This document shows, in pieces, positions 1 through 5,473 of a stretch of 10,077 nt of DNA; position 1 is the first letter of the stretch; each line of letters opens with the position of its first letter. The notes below the pieces were generated by a model, which was not told the DNA's origin, did no database searches, and worked only from the letters and a program-made list of their open reading frames with translations. A program made the position numbers and the translations under genes. This stretch comes from JAAYFT01 sp041655755 (GTDB taxonomy: Bacteria; Bacillota; Clostridia; Tissierellales; Tissierellaceae): the NCBI GenBank assembly GCA_041655755.1, contig JBBAEY010000079.1, positions 1 through 10,077 of the forward strand, given 5' to 3'.

Positions 1-27
1 TCTTTCTGCTTCTTTTCTGTTTGCCAT
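1..27 (-). CDS. 5' end of an unidentified gene, cut by the window edge
   Basis: An ATG at 27 (minus strand) is preceded by a strong ribosome binding site, AGGAGGG, six bases upstream (33-39). Only nine codons are inside the window (M-A-N-R-K-E-A-E-R), all open, so the product cannot be named. The start lies 18 nt after the stop of the small regulator gene, and no promoter fits in the gap, so the two are probably co-transcribed and perhaps translationally coupled. The polar, charged start suggests a cytoplasmic protein with no signal peptide. Small regulators of this type often precede restriction-modification or other DNA-processing genes; that is a context guess only. Confidence 0.6.
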
Positions 28-44
28 CTTATCCCTCCTATTTT

Positions 45-254
45 CTAGTCTTCTTCTGGAACAAAGTCCAAAATATCATCTACTCCACAATTTAATGCTC
101 TACAGATGCTTTCTACACTCTTTAGCTTAATATACTCATTCCTTTTTAGGCGAGTAATTATATTAGCAGAAAAGCCTGCTTCTCTTTGTAAATCTCCATT
201 AGACATTTCCTTTTCAATTAATAAATGAAATAGTTTCTTATAGCTTACTGCCAT
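45..254 (-). CDS. Small Cro/CI (XRE) family DNA-binding regulator
   Basis: A 69-residue protein that is almost entirely one helix-turn-helix domain. Residues about 7-15 form helix 1. The HTH core is about 19-38 (N-G-D-L-Q-R-E-A-G-F-S then I-I-T-R-L), followed by the family-typical S-V-E-S-I-C-R-A-L-N-C segment and D-I-L-D-F end. There is no dimerisation or sensor domain, so it probably acts as a minimal dimeric repressor. The start is supported by GGGAGG at 263-268, eight bases upstream. A perfect dyad lies inside its likely promoter, pointing to autorepression. It leads a probable operon with the gene cut off at the left edge. The family call is firm; the regulated genes are inferred. Confidence 0.9.
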   Translation of the reverse strand: MAVSYKKLFHLLIEKEMSNGDLQREAGFSANIITRLKRNEYIKLKSVESICRALNCGVDDILDFVPEED

Positions 255-289
255 TTGAATATCCTCCCTTAGTCCAATATCATCTTTTA

Positions 290-318
290 ATTATATCACG
301 AGTCCGTGATTATTTCTA
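290..318 (-). promoter_or_regulatory. Promoter of the XRE regulator gene
   Basis: On the minus strand the -10 is a perfect TATAAT (290-295). A -35-like TAGAAA (313-318, four of six consensus bases) lies 17 bp upstream. The predicted transcript starts near 283, giving a leader of about 28 nt that contains the ribosome binding site. The spacer contains the operator dyad. Confidence 0.65.
295..310. promoter_or_regulatory. Probable operator: perfect 6-bp inverted repeat
   Basis: ATCACG-AGTC-CGTGAT is a perfect dyad with a 4-bp spacer. It sits in the -35/-10 spacer of the regulator's own promoter and shares one base with the -10. Size, symmetry and placement are typical of Cro/CI-type operators, and binding here would block RNA polymerase. 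No second copy was noticed elsewhere in the window. Confidence 0.65.
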
Positions 319-336
319 TCTGTAACTAGGGAGGGC

Positions 337-367
337 AAAAAGGCATAGCCCCTATAAGGACTATGCC
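337..367 (-). terminator. Rho-independent terminator of the FMN-dependent dehydrogenase gene
   Basis: On the minus strand a 7-bp stem GGCATAG/CTATGCC (361-367 paired with 342-348), with a 12-nt loop that can pair further, is followed at once by TTTTT (337-341). It lies about 65 nt past the stop codon at 433. It also separates that unit from the regulator promoter just downstream. Confidence 0.75.
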
Positions 368-432
368 GAATTTTCAAGAGATTTTAAATTCATATGGTAA
401 AGCCATAGAAAGTCTGTTTTTTATAAGTTATA

Positions 433-1455
433 TTACCATTCTATGGATATCATGGACTTATCTATTGATTTTAAGTCCTTGGCTCCAGTCAGTATCATTG
501 CCTGATAGAGCTGGTTTCTCATATCAGAAAACACCTGCTCAACCCCCTGGGCAAATCCGCCATAGGCGCCGATGGAAACGGGCCTGCCTATGGAGACTGC
601 ATCTGCTCCTAGGGCTATCATTTTAAGTACATCGACCCCGGTCCTGATGCCACCGTCAACCAATATCATAATCTTGCCCTTGACAGCCTCTGCGATTTCA
701 GGCAGCACCTTTGCTGTCGACTGGGTATGATCCAGTACCCTGCCTCCGTGGTTAGATACTACAATCGCCTTGGCTCCGACTTCTACTGCAAGGAGGGCTT
801 CTTCCTTAGTCATGATACCCTTCAATATAAATGGAAGCTTGGTAGAGGATATGATTTCCCTTAGGTCTTCGGGAGTCTTTGGTCCCACTGGTATGCCGTG
901 TAAGGCCATAGTGATTAGTCCTGCCCCGTCAATATCCATTCCCGCTGCCACAGCTCCAATGTCCTCGGCCTTTTTTACAAATTCAATTACCACCTTATTT
1001 TCCTTGGGCTTGATAATGGCGATGCCTTTGCTGTTGACATTTTTTACTGCATTTAAGGCGTAGTCGTAGTAGACAGGGTTTACGGAGTCCCCAATCATGG
1101 TCATGGCACCTGCATTTATACTTCCAGTGACCACAGAGTCTATATATTCTTCCTCAGTGATGGTGGCACCCATATTGAAGGCAGTACCTGTTACGGCTGC
1201 TCCGATTATGGGCATGTCCAATTTGACGCCAAAGAAGTCAAAGCTTGTATCTGGGTTGCTAGCATTATGTATGGTTTTTAGGCGGACCTTTACCTTGGCT
1301 AAATCCGTGACATTTGATTTGAAGGATGAACCAGTGAGGGTGCCCCCCATGCCGGGAACTTCACCAGCACAGACAACTCCATTGCATTCAGGGCAAACCC
1401 TACAGAAGCCCTTCATTTTTTCCCTAGCCCTACTTCTCATTTCCTTTACATTCAT
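433..1455 (-). CDS. FMN-dependent alpha-hydroxy-acid dehydrogenase-like protein with a four-cysteine N-terminus
   Basis: A 340-residue TIM-barrel flavoenzyme of the lactate/glycolate oxidase family, which oxidises 2-hydroxy acids to 2-oxo acids using FMN. Hallmarks visible: L-K-G-I at 211-214 (FMN-binding lysine 212), S-N-H-G-G-R at 234-239 (catalytic base H236, substrate arginine R239), D-G-G-I-R-T-G at 267-273 and S-I-G-R-P at 288-292 (FMN phosphate loop). Unlike classical members it starts with a cysteine cluster C18-x2-C21-x2-C24-x4-C29 followed by G-E-V-P-G-M-G-G; this could bind a metal or Fe-S cluster, which is inference. AGGAGG (1466-1471) precedes the ATG by about 10 bases. It has its own promoter and terminator, so it is probably monocistronic. 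The real substrate and electron acceptor are unknown; annotation as a lactate or glycolate enzyme would be over-specific. Confidence 0.88.
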   Translation of the reverse strand: MNVKEMRSRAREKMKGFCRVCPECNGVVCAGEVPGMGGTLTGSSFKSNVTDLAKVKVRLKTIHNASNPDTSFDFFGVKLDMPIIGAAVTGTAFNMGATITEEEYIDSVVTGSINAGAMTMIGDSVNPVYYDYALNAVKNVNSKGIAIIKPKENKVVIEFVKKAEDIGAVAAGMDIDGAGLITMALHGIPVGPKTPEDLREIISSTKLPFILKGIMTKEEALLAVEVGAKAIVVSNHGGRVLDHTQSTAKVLPEIAEAVKGKIMILVDGGIRTGVDVLKMIALGADAVSIGRPVSIGAYGGFAQGVEQVFSDMRNQLYQAMILTGAKDLKSIDKSMISIEW

Positions 1456-1491
1456 ACCTGTTGAACCTCCTTTATGTAATTAGATAAGTAA

Positions 1492-1520
1492 ATCATACTA
1501 CAATTATATAGGCTATTCAA
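1492..1520 (-). promoter_or_regulatory. Promoter of the FMN-dependent dehydrogenase gene
   Basis: On the minus strand, -35 TTGAAT (1515-1520) and -10 TATGAT (1492-1497, five of six consensus bases) are separated by exactly 17 bp. It lies between the arginase terminator and the dehydrogenase ribosome binding site. An overlapping TATAAT at 1503-1508 is an alternative -10, but it lacks a good -35. Confidence 0.6.
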
Positions 1521-1536
1521 ATAAAATAAGACATAA

Positions 1537-1560
1537 ATTTAGGGACATTCGTCCCTAAAT
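1537..1560 (-). terminator. Terminator hairpin after the arginase gene
   Basis: A perfect 10-bp inverted repeat, ATTTAGGGAC / GTCCCTAAAT, with a 4-nt loop lies about 25 nt after the arginase stop. On the minus strand it is followed by a T-rich but interrupted stretch (TTATGTCTTATTTT), so it should work mainly for that strand. The hairpin is certain; how efficiently it terminates is less so. Confidence 0.65.
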
Positions 1561-1584
1561 AAAAATGTCTAGTTTAAATAAAGA

Positions 1585-2484
1585 TTACAGGTGGCTAAAT
1601 ATATGGTCCACAATCTCCATACAGTTGTCCACAGTTCGACCGTCTTCGTGGTCTATTTTTGGATTTAACTCCACAAAGTCCATGGAATTTACAAAACCTT
1701 CCTTCAGTAAACTTGTGAAGACTTGCTTGGCCTCTTCCATGGTAAATCCATTTTCAACAGGTGTGCCAGTGCCAGGTACTAGGCTGGAATCCAACACATC
1801 TATATCAAAGCTTAGGTGAACACCATCTACACTGGATGTGTTTATTTTATTGATTATTTCTTCGAGTATATTGTCTAGACCCCTCTCATTTATTATATCT
1901 GAGGTGTATAGGTTGAGATTTAACCTCTCAGCCAATTCAAATTCTCCCCTATCTATATCCCTGCCGCCTAGGATATATACATTTTCTGGTTTAACCTTAA
2001 TTCCTTCAAAGTATATATTGGTAAGCATGGGGTGGCCAACATTCATAGAAGCGGCCAAGGGCATACCGTGTATATTTCCCGAGGGGGAAGTTTCCTCTGT
2101 ATTTATATCTCCATGGGCATCTACCCAGATAACTGCCAATTCGCCGAAAAACTTAGCAGCTCCTGCTATACTGCCAGCACCAAGGGCATGATCTCCGCCT
2201 ATGACAAAGGGAAAGCCATCACTACTAAGGGAGGAATAGACACTGTTGGCTAGGTCCTCATTTGCTTTTGCAACTGCCCCTAGATATTTCATCTTTGGAT
2301 GATCCCTGTACTTATCCTCCTCAGGGACAAGGGCTATATGGATATTGCCCATATCGTAGGACTTGTGACCCTTTTCTCGGATGATATCCTCCAGACCTCT
2401 ATCCCTCAAGGTATTTGGACCCAACTGAACGCCATCTCTGTCGCAGCCATAGTATAGCGGCATTCCTATTATGTCAATCTTCAT
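1585..2484 (-). CDS. rocF: Arginase
   Basis: Arginase (299 residues, normal family length) hydrolyses L-arginine to ornithine and urea in the cytoplasm using a two-manganese centre. The metal ligands are all present: H99 in G-G-D-H-A, D122/H124/D126 in D-A-H-G-D-I-N, and D227/D229 in S-F-D-I-D-V-L-D. The S-P-S-G-N-I-H-G-M-P segment at 134-142 matches the substrate loop, and E272 in V-E-L-N-P fits the guanidinium-binding glutamate. These residues favour arginase over agmatinase or formiminoglutamase. The start chosen is the ATG at 2484: AGGAGGG lies seven bases upstream and the protein opens M-K-I-D-I-I-G as in relatives. An in-frame ATG at 2514 lies upstream of the predicted transcript start. 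It is flanked by its own promoter and terminator; no other arginine-catabolism gene is in the window. Confidence 0.92.
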   Translation of the reverse strand: MKIDIIGMPLYYGCDRDGVQLGPNTLRDRGLEDIIREKGHKSYDMGNIHIALVPEEDKYRDHPKMKYLGAVAKANEDLANSVYSSLSSDGFPFVIGGDHALGAGSIAGAAKFFGELAVIWVDAHGDINTEETSPSGNIHGMPLAASMNVGHPMLTNIYFEGIKVKPENVYILGGRDIDRGEFELAERLNLNLYTSDIINERGLDNILEEIINKINTSSVDGVHLSFDIDVLDSSLVPGTGTPVENGFTMEEAKQVFTSLLKEGFVNSMDFVELNPKIDHEDGRTVDNCMEIVDHIFSHL

Positions 2485-2491
2485 TGGAAAA

Positions 2492-2498
2492 CCCTCCT
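2492..2498 (-). promoter_or_regulatory. Ribosome binding site that decides the arginase start
   Basis: AGGAGGG on the minus strand, seven bases before the ATG at 2484. The longer in-frame ATG at 2514 has no such site in front of it. Confidence 0.85.
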
Positions 2499-2500
2499 TC

Positions 2501-2515
2501 CATGGTAAAACCATG
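2501..2515. repeat. Inverted repeat at the arginase transcript start
   Basis: CATGGT-AAA-ACCATG is a perfect 6-bp dyad with a 3-bp spacer. It lies just downstream of the -10 (2519-2524), covering the predicted +1 near 2512, and ends two bases before the ribosome binding site. It could be an operator or a short hairpin at the mRNA 5' end; the sequence does not decide which. Confidence 0.5.
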
Positions 2516-2518
2516 TAT

Positions 2519-2549
2519 ATTATAATAAATTCTTTTGTATTCCATTCAA
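2519..2549 (-). promoter_or_regulatory. Promoter of the arginase gene
   Basis: A perfect TATAAT -10 (2519-2524, minus strand) has TTGAAT (2544-2549) upstream. The spacing to TATAAT is 19 bp, which is long; the overlapping TATTAT three bases upstream gives 16 bp. Position relative to the ribosome binding site is right. The -10 is convincing, the exact -35 pairing less so. Confidence 0.55.
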
Positions 2550-2624
2550 TAATATTATATCATTAATATGGCTATATTGTTAATAAATATGAGGATTTTT
2601 TTAAGGCGAAAAAGCCCCAAACTG

Positions 2625-2633
2625 TGATATAAT
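2625..2633 (+). promoter_or_regulatory. Extended -10 promoter of the RNase HI gene
   Basis: TGATATAAT is a perfect -10 with the TGn extension and lies 25 bp upstream of the ATG. No good -35 is found 16-18 bp upstream, which is common for extended -10 promoters. It is divergent from the arginase promoter about 75 bp away. Confidence 0.6.
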
Positions 2634-2657
2634 AAGGCGTTAAAGCGGAGGTGCAAA

Positions 2658-3263
2658 ATGGCAAAGTACTACTACGCAGTTAAAAAAGGTAAAAATATAG
2701 GTATCTATGAAAGTTGGAAAGAGTGTGAGGAAAATGTAAGGGGTTTTTCAGGTGCCATCTACAAGAAGTTTTCTAGTCCTGAGGAGGCCCTGAGATTTAT
2801 GGAGGGTGGAGAAGAGCAAGGGGAGGAAAAGGATAGGCTGGAATTAAAAGAAGGAGAAGCCATAGCCTATGTAGATGGAAGCTTCAGCCTTGAGAAATTC
2901 GAATACAGCTATGGAATAGTGTTTTTAACAGTAGCTGGCAAGGAGACTTTCAGCGGCAAAGAGGACCATAGGGATTTGGCAGAGATGAGAAATGTATCTG
3001 GGGAATTGAAGGGGGCCATGGAGGCTATGAAAATTGCCCTAGATAGAAATATAGTTACCCTCTATCTACATTACGATTATACGGGAATAGAAAATTGGGC
3101 CCTGGGAAACTGGAAGACAAATAAAGAAGGAACCAAAAACTACAAGGAGTTTTATGATTCCATCAAGGGCAAATTAAAGGTAAAATTTATCAAGGTAAAA
3201 GCCCACTCAGGTGTTAAATACAATGAGGAGGCAGATAAATTGGCTAAGGAAGCCATTACTTGA
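2658..3263 (+). CDS. rnhA: Ribonuclease HI with N-terminal RNA:DNA hybrid-binding domain
   Basis: A 201-residue nuclease that cuts the RNA strand of RNA:DNA hybrids (R-loops, replication primers). Residues 1-49 are the hybrid-binding (viroplasmin-like) domain: K-Y-Y-Y-A-V-K-K-G, G-I-Y-E-S-W and F-S-S-P-E-E-A. A charged linker (50-65) leads to the RNase H fold at 66-201. All four acidic catalytic residues are visible: D73 (Y-V-D-G-S), E116 (S-G-E-L-K-G), D140 (Y-D-Y-T-G-I) and D193 (E-A-D-K-L-A). Histidine H183 in A-H-S-G is also present. This is the two-domain form, not the short E. coli-like form. GGAGGTG (2647-2653) supports the start. The 3' end overlaps the convergent dCMP deaminase gene by 8 bp. 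Confidence 0.93.
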   Translation: MAKYYYAVKKGKNIGIYESWKECEENVRGFSGAIYKKFSSPEEALRFMEGGEEQGEEKDRLELKEGEAIAYVDGSFSLEKFEYSYGIVFLTVAGKETFSGKEDHRDLAEMRNVSGELKGAMEAMKIALDRNIVTLYLHYDYTGIENWALGNWKTNKEGTKNYKEFYDSIKGKLKVKFIKVKAHSGVKYNEEADKLAKEAIT

Positions 3264-3678
3264 TTTGCTCAAAGCCTACCTTGTTCCTTTCCAGCAGTTC
3301 GATGGCGTATTCATCTACCCTATAGTCATGCTTGTAGTAGATAAATTTTATGCCAGCCTGTATTAGGGACTTTGTGCAGTTGAGGCAGGGAAAGTGAGTC
3401 ACATAGGCAGTACAGCCCTTTACTGGAATTCCCTCCTTGGCACAGTACAATAGGGCATTCATCTCGGCGTGAATGGTGGCTATACAATGTCCATCTCTCA
3501 TGGTATGTCCCACGTCGTCACAATGGGGGTTGCCTGCTACAGAACCATTGTAACCTGTCGACACTATCCTATTGTCGTCGTTGACCAAGAGGCAGCCCAC
3601 ATAGGCCCTGTCACATGTGCCTCGTGTGGCGACAATTTCAGCTATTTCCATAAAATATTCCTTCCAAGGTTTTCTCAT
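3256..3678 (-). CDS. comEB: Deoxycytidylate (dCMP) deaminase, ComEB type
   Basis: A 140-residue zinc enzyme converting dCMP to dUMP, the thymidylate precursor. The cytidine/deoxycytidylate deaminase zinc motif is intact: H70-A-E72 (zinc ligand and catalytic glutamate) and P97-C98-L-N-C101. The upstream C-x-R-A-x-V-G-C, G-Y-N-G-S-V-A-G and H-C-I-A-T-I-H-A-E-M-N-A segments closely follow ComEB and phage T4-like dCMP deaminases. Cysteines and histidines at 22-64 may form the second, structural zinc site known in that group. Despite the name it is not in a competence operon here; it stands alone. GAGGAG precedes the start at 3678. Length is normal for the family. Confidence 0.92.
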   Translation of the reverse strand: MRKPWKEYFMEIAEIVATRGTCDRAYVGCLLVNDDNRIVSTGYNGSVAGNPHCDDVGHTMRDGHCIATIHAEMNALLYCAKEGIPVKGCTAYVTHFPCLNCTKSLIQAGIKFIYYKHDYRVDEYAIELLERNKVGFEQIK

Positions 3679-3706
3679 CTAATCAGCTCCTCTTTTATTC
3701 TCCTTA

Positions 3707-3735
3707 ATATTATCAGATATTACAAGGCTTTCCAA
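3707..3735 (-). promoter_or_regulatory. Probable promoter of the dCMP deaminase gene
   Basis: On the minus strand, -35 TTGGAA (3730-3735) and -10 TAATAT (3707-3712) are separated by 17 bp. The start of transcription would be near 3700, leaving about 22 nt before the ATG with the ribosome binding site inside. The -10 matches only four of six consensus bases. Confidence 0.4.
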
Positions 3736-3775
3736 TAGTTTATTGAGGGGTATTTTGGGTATATTTTAACACAAG

Positions 3776-3780
3776 GGAGG
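3776..3780 (+). promoter_or_regulatory. Ribosome binding site that decides the mscL start
   Basis: GGAGG lies eight bases from ATG 3789 and only two from the alternative ATG 3783, so the shorter product starting M-L-K-E-F is favoured. Confidence 0.7.
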
Positions 3781-3788
3781 AGATGCTT

Positions 3789-4232
3789 ATGCTAAAAGAA
3801 TTTAAAGAATTCGCAGTAAAGGGAAATGTAGTGGATTTAGCCATAGGGGTTATCATAGGAGGTGCATTTGGGAAAATAGTCACATCTCTTGTAAACGATA
3901 TGGTAATGCCCGTCATAGGCCTAGCCATTGGAAAGGTAGACTTTACAAACCTATTTATCAGCCTAGATGGGTCTAGGTATCCATCACTGACGGCAGCACA
4001 AGAGGCAGGGGCTGCAACACTCAATTATGGGGTCTTTATCAATACGGTTATCGAATTTTTAATCATTGCCTTTTCCATATTTTTAGTTATTAAACAGTTA
4101 AATGCATTTAAGAAAAAAGAAGAAGAGGTTGAGGCGGCACCGACTACAAGGACCTGTCCATATTGTTTTACCGAGATTCACCTGGATGCTACAAGGTGTC
4201 CTAATTGCACATCTGATATTGTAAATGAGTAG
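3789..4232 (+). CDS. mscL: Large-conductance mechanosensitive channel with C-terminal zinc ribbon
   Basis: MscL opens under membrane tension to release solutes during osmotic downshock. The N-terminus M-L-K-E-F-K-E-F-A-V-K-G-N-V-V-D-L-A-I-G-V matches the family. TM1 spans about 14-45, including the conserved G-G-A-F-G-K-I-V pore segment, and TM2 about 76-99. After a charged stretch (103-112, K-K-K-E-E-E), the usual C-terminal helix is replaced or extended by C-P-Y-C-x13-C-P-N-C (about 120-140), a rubredoxin-like zinc ribbon on the cytoplasmic side. The start at 3789 is preferred over ATG 3783: GGAGG (3776-3780) is eight bases from the former but only two from the latter. A TATATT at 3760-3765 is a weak candidate -10. 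The phospholipase gene follows after 13 nt. Confidence 0.92.
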   Translation: MLKEFKEFAVKGNVVDLAIGVIIGGAFGKIVTSLVNDMVMPVIGLAIGKVDFTNLFISLDGSRYPSLTAAQEAGAATLNYGVFINTVIEFLIIAFSIFLVIKQLNAFKKKEEEVEAAPTTRTCPYCFTEIHLDATRCPNCTSDIVNE

Positions 4233-4245
4233 AGAGGTGTTATAG

Positions 4246-5445
4246 ATGTATGGTCTAGTTCTGGAAGGTGGAGGAGCTAAGGGATCATATCATATAGGCG
4301 TGTATAAGGCTCTAATGGAAGAAGGCATCGAGATAAGCGGCGTTGTAGGCACTTCCATTGGAGCTTTAAATGGTGCCATGATAGTGCAGGGAGATTACGA
4401 CAGATGCTATGAATTGTGGAGCAAGATTTCATATTCTATGGTAATCGATGTAGATGACAAGGAAATAGAAAAGTTAATGGAGCTAAGGCCCATCAGGGAG
4501 AACTTTCCCTTTATCAAGGAAAAGATTAAATCCTTCATAGGGGACAAGGGTTTTGATATAACTCCCCTAAAGGCCCTTTTAGACGAGTATATAGACGAGG
4601 AAAGAATAAGAAAATCTAAAATGGAGTTTGGCATAGTAACCATAAACCTAAGTGAGTTCAAGCCCCTTTATATCTTTTTAGAAGATATACCCAAGGGGGA
4701 GCTAAGTCACTATCTCTTGGCTAGTGCCTACCTGCCTTTTTTCAAATCTGAGAGGATTAAGGGAAAGAGGTACTTGGATGGAGGATTTTACGACAATTTG
4801 CCCTATCGGATGCTGCTAAAAAAAGGTTACAAGGATCTCATATTGGTTAGGACCCATGCCAAGGGCATAACCCGTAGGATAAGGCTGCCCGGCAAGACAT
4901 CCATGGTCATATCTCCAAGTGAATATCTGGGAAGGGCAGTTGAGTACGATGGGATTAGGGCCAAGTCCAATATTGAAATGGGCTACTATGACGGCTTGAG
5001 AGCCCTAAGGGGACTAAAGGGAGACAGATACTATATAGAGCCTAGGGAGGACGAGGAATTTTACCTAGACCTTCTGCTTGAACTAGGGGAGGAAAAGATA
5101 GGTCAGATGAGGGATATACTTAAATTGCATGAGGGCTACCATAGGAGAAGCCTATTTGAAGATATACTGCCTAAGCTATACTCCATGCTTTCCATGGATA
5201 AAAGCAGGGACTATGGAGACCTACTAGTATATTTATTGGAGAGAAAGGCAGAAAAATGCAATATAGATAGGTATAGAATCTATAGTTTTGAGGAACTATT
5301 AGACCTGGTAGAGGGTCAGAGAATAGTCAAGGATAGGGAGGAAATAAGTAGATTTGACAGGATAATTGAAAAGGTCGATATAATTCCCATATTTGGCAAG
5401 GAGGACATTATACTGGAAATAGCAGATATAATCTTTAGCAAATAA
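4246..5445 (+). CDS. Patatin-like phospholipase (RssA type) with a helical C-terminal extension
   Basis: A 399-residue serine lipid hydrolase. The patatin domain (1 to about 265) has the full Ser-Asp dyad: oxyanion loop G8-G-G-A-K-G13, nucleophile elbow G35-T-S37-I-G39 and D178 in L-D-G-G. There is no signal peptide or membrane segment, so it should act in the cytoplasm at the inner membrane face, releasing fatty acids from phospholipids; the substrate is inferred from the family. Residues about 266-399 are a charged, mostly helical extension that I do not recognise. The AGAGGTG site is 5 nt upstream, and the gene starts 13 nt after the mscL stop, so co-transcription is likely. The Nudix gene follows after 28 nt. 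Confidence 0.9.
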   Translation: MYGLVLEGGGAKGSYHIGVYKALMEEGIEISGVVGTSIGALNGAMIVQGDYDRCYELWSKISYSMVIDVDDKEIEKLMELRPIRENFPFIKEKIKSFIGDKGFDITPLKALLDEYIDEERIRKSKMEFGIVTINLSEFKPLYIFLEDIPKGELSHYLLASAYLPFFKSERIKGKRYLDGGFYDNLPYRMLLKKGYKDLILVRTHAKGITRRIRLPGKTSMVISPSEYLGRAVEYDGIRAKSNIEMGYYDGLRALRGLKGDRYYIEPREDEEFYLDLLLELGEEKIGQMRDILKLHEGYHRRSLFEDILPKLYSMLSMDKSRDYGDLLVYLLERKAEKCNIDRYRIYSFEELLDLVEGQRIVKDREEISRFDRIIEKVDIIPIFGKEDIILEIADIIFSK

Positions 5446-5473
5446 GCTTTGGTGTAGGTTTAGGAGGTGTGAG

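Noticed and set aside
363..626. Plus-strand open frame starting in the terminator at 363
   Set aside because: It begins within the terminator hairpin, has no ribosome binding site, and mostly overlaps the 3' end of the dehydrogenase gene on the other strand.
1097..1483. Antisense open frame opposite the FMN-dependent dehydrogenase
   Set aside because: It is a shadow of a well-supported gene in another frame, with no ribosome binding site, no recognisable motif and low-complexity composition. The same applies to antisense frames at 1838-2191, 4407-4661, 7100-7501, 7859-8209 and 8962-9490.
1561..1573. 13-base sequence AAAAATGTCTAGT that recurs inverted at 8527-8539
   Set aside because: In 10 kb of AT-rich DNA about one such 13-base match is expected by chance, and the two sites (after the arginase stop; the chemoreceptor leader) have no common role.
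2485..2514. Longer arginase reading frame starting at ATG 2514
   Set aside because: No ribosome binding site precedes it, it lies upstream of the transcript start predicted from the -10 at 2519-2524, and the family begins M-K-I-D-I-I-G, which follows a strong AGGAGGG at the ATG 2484.
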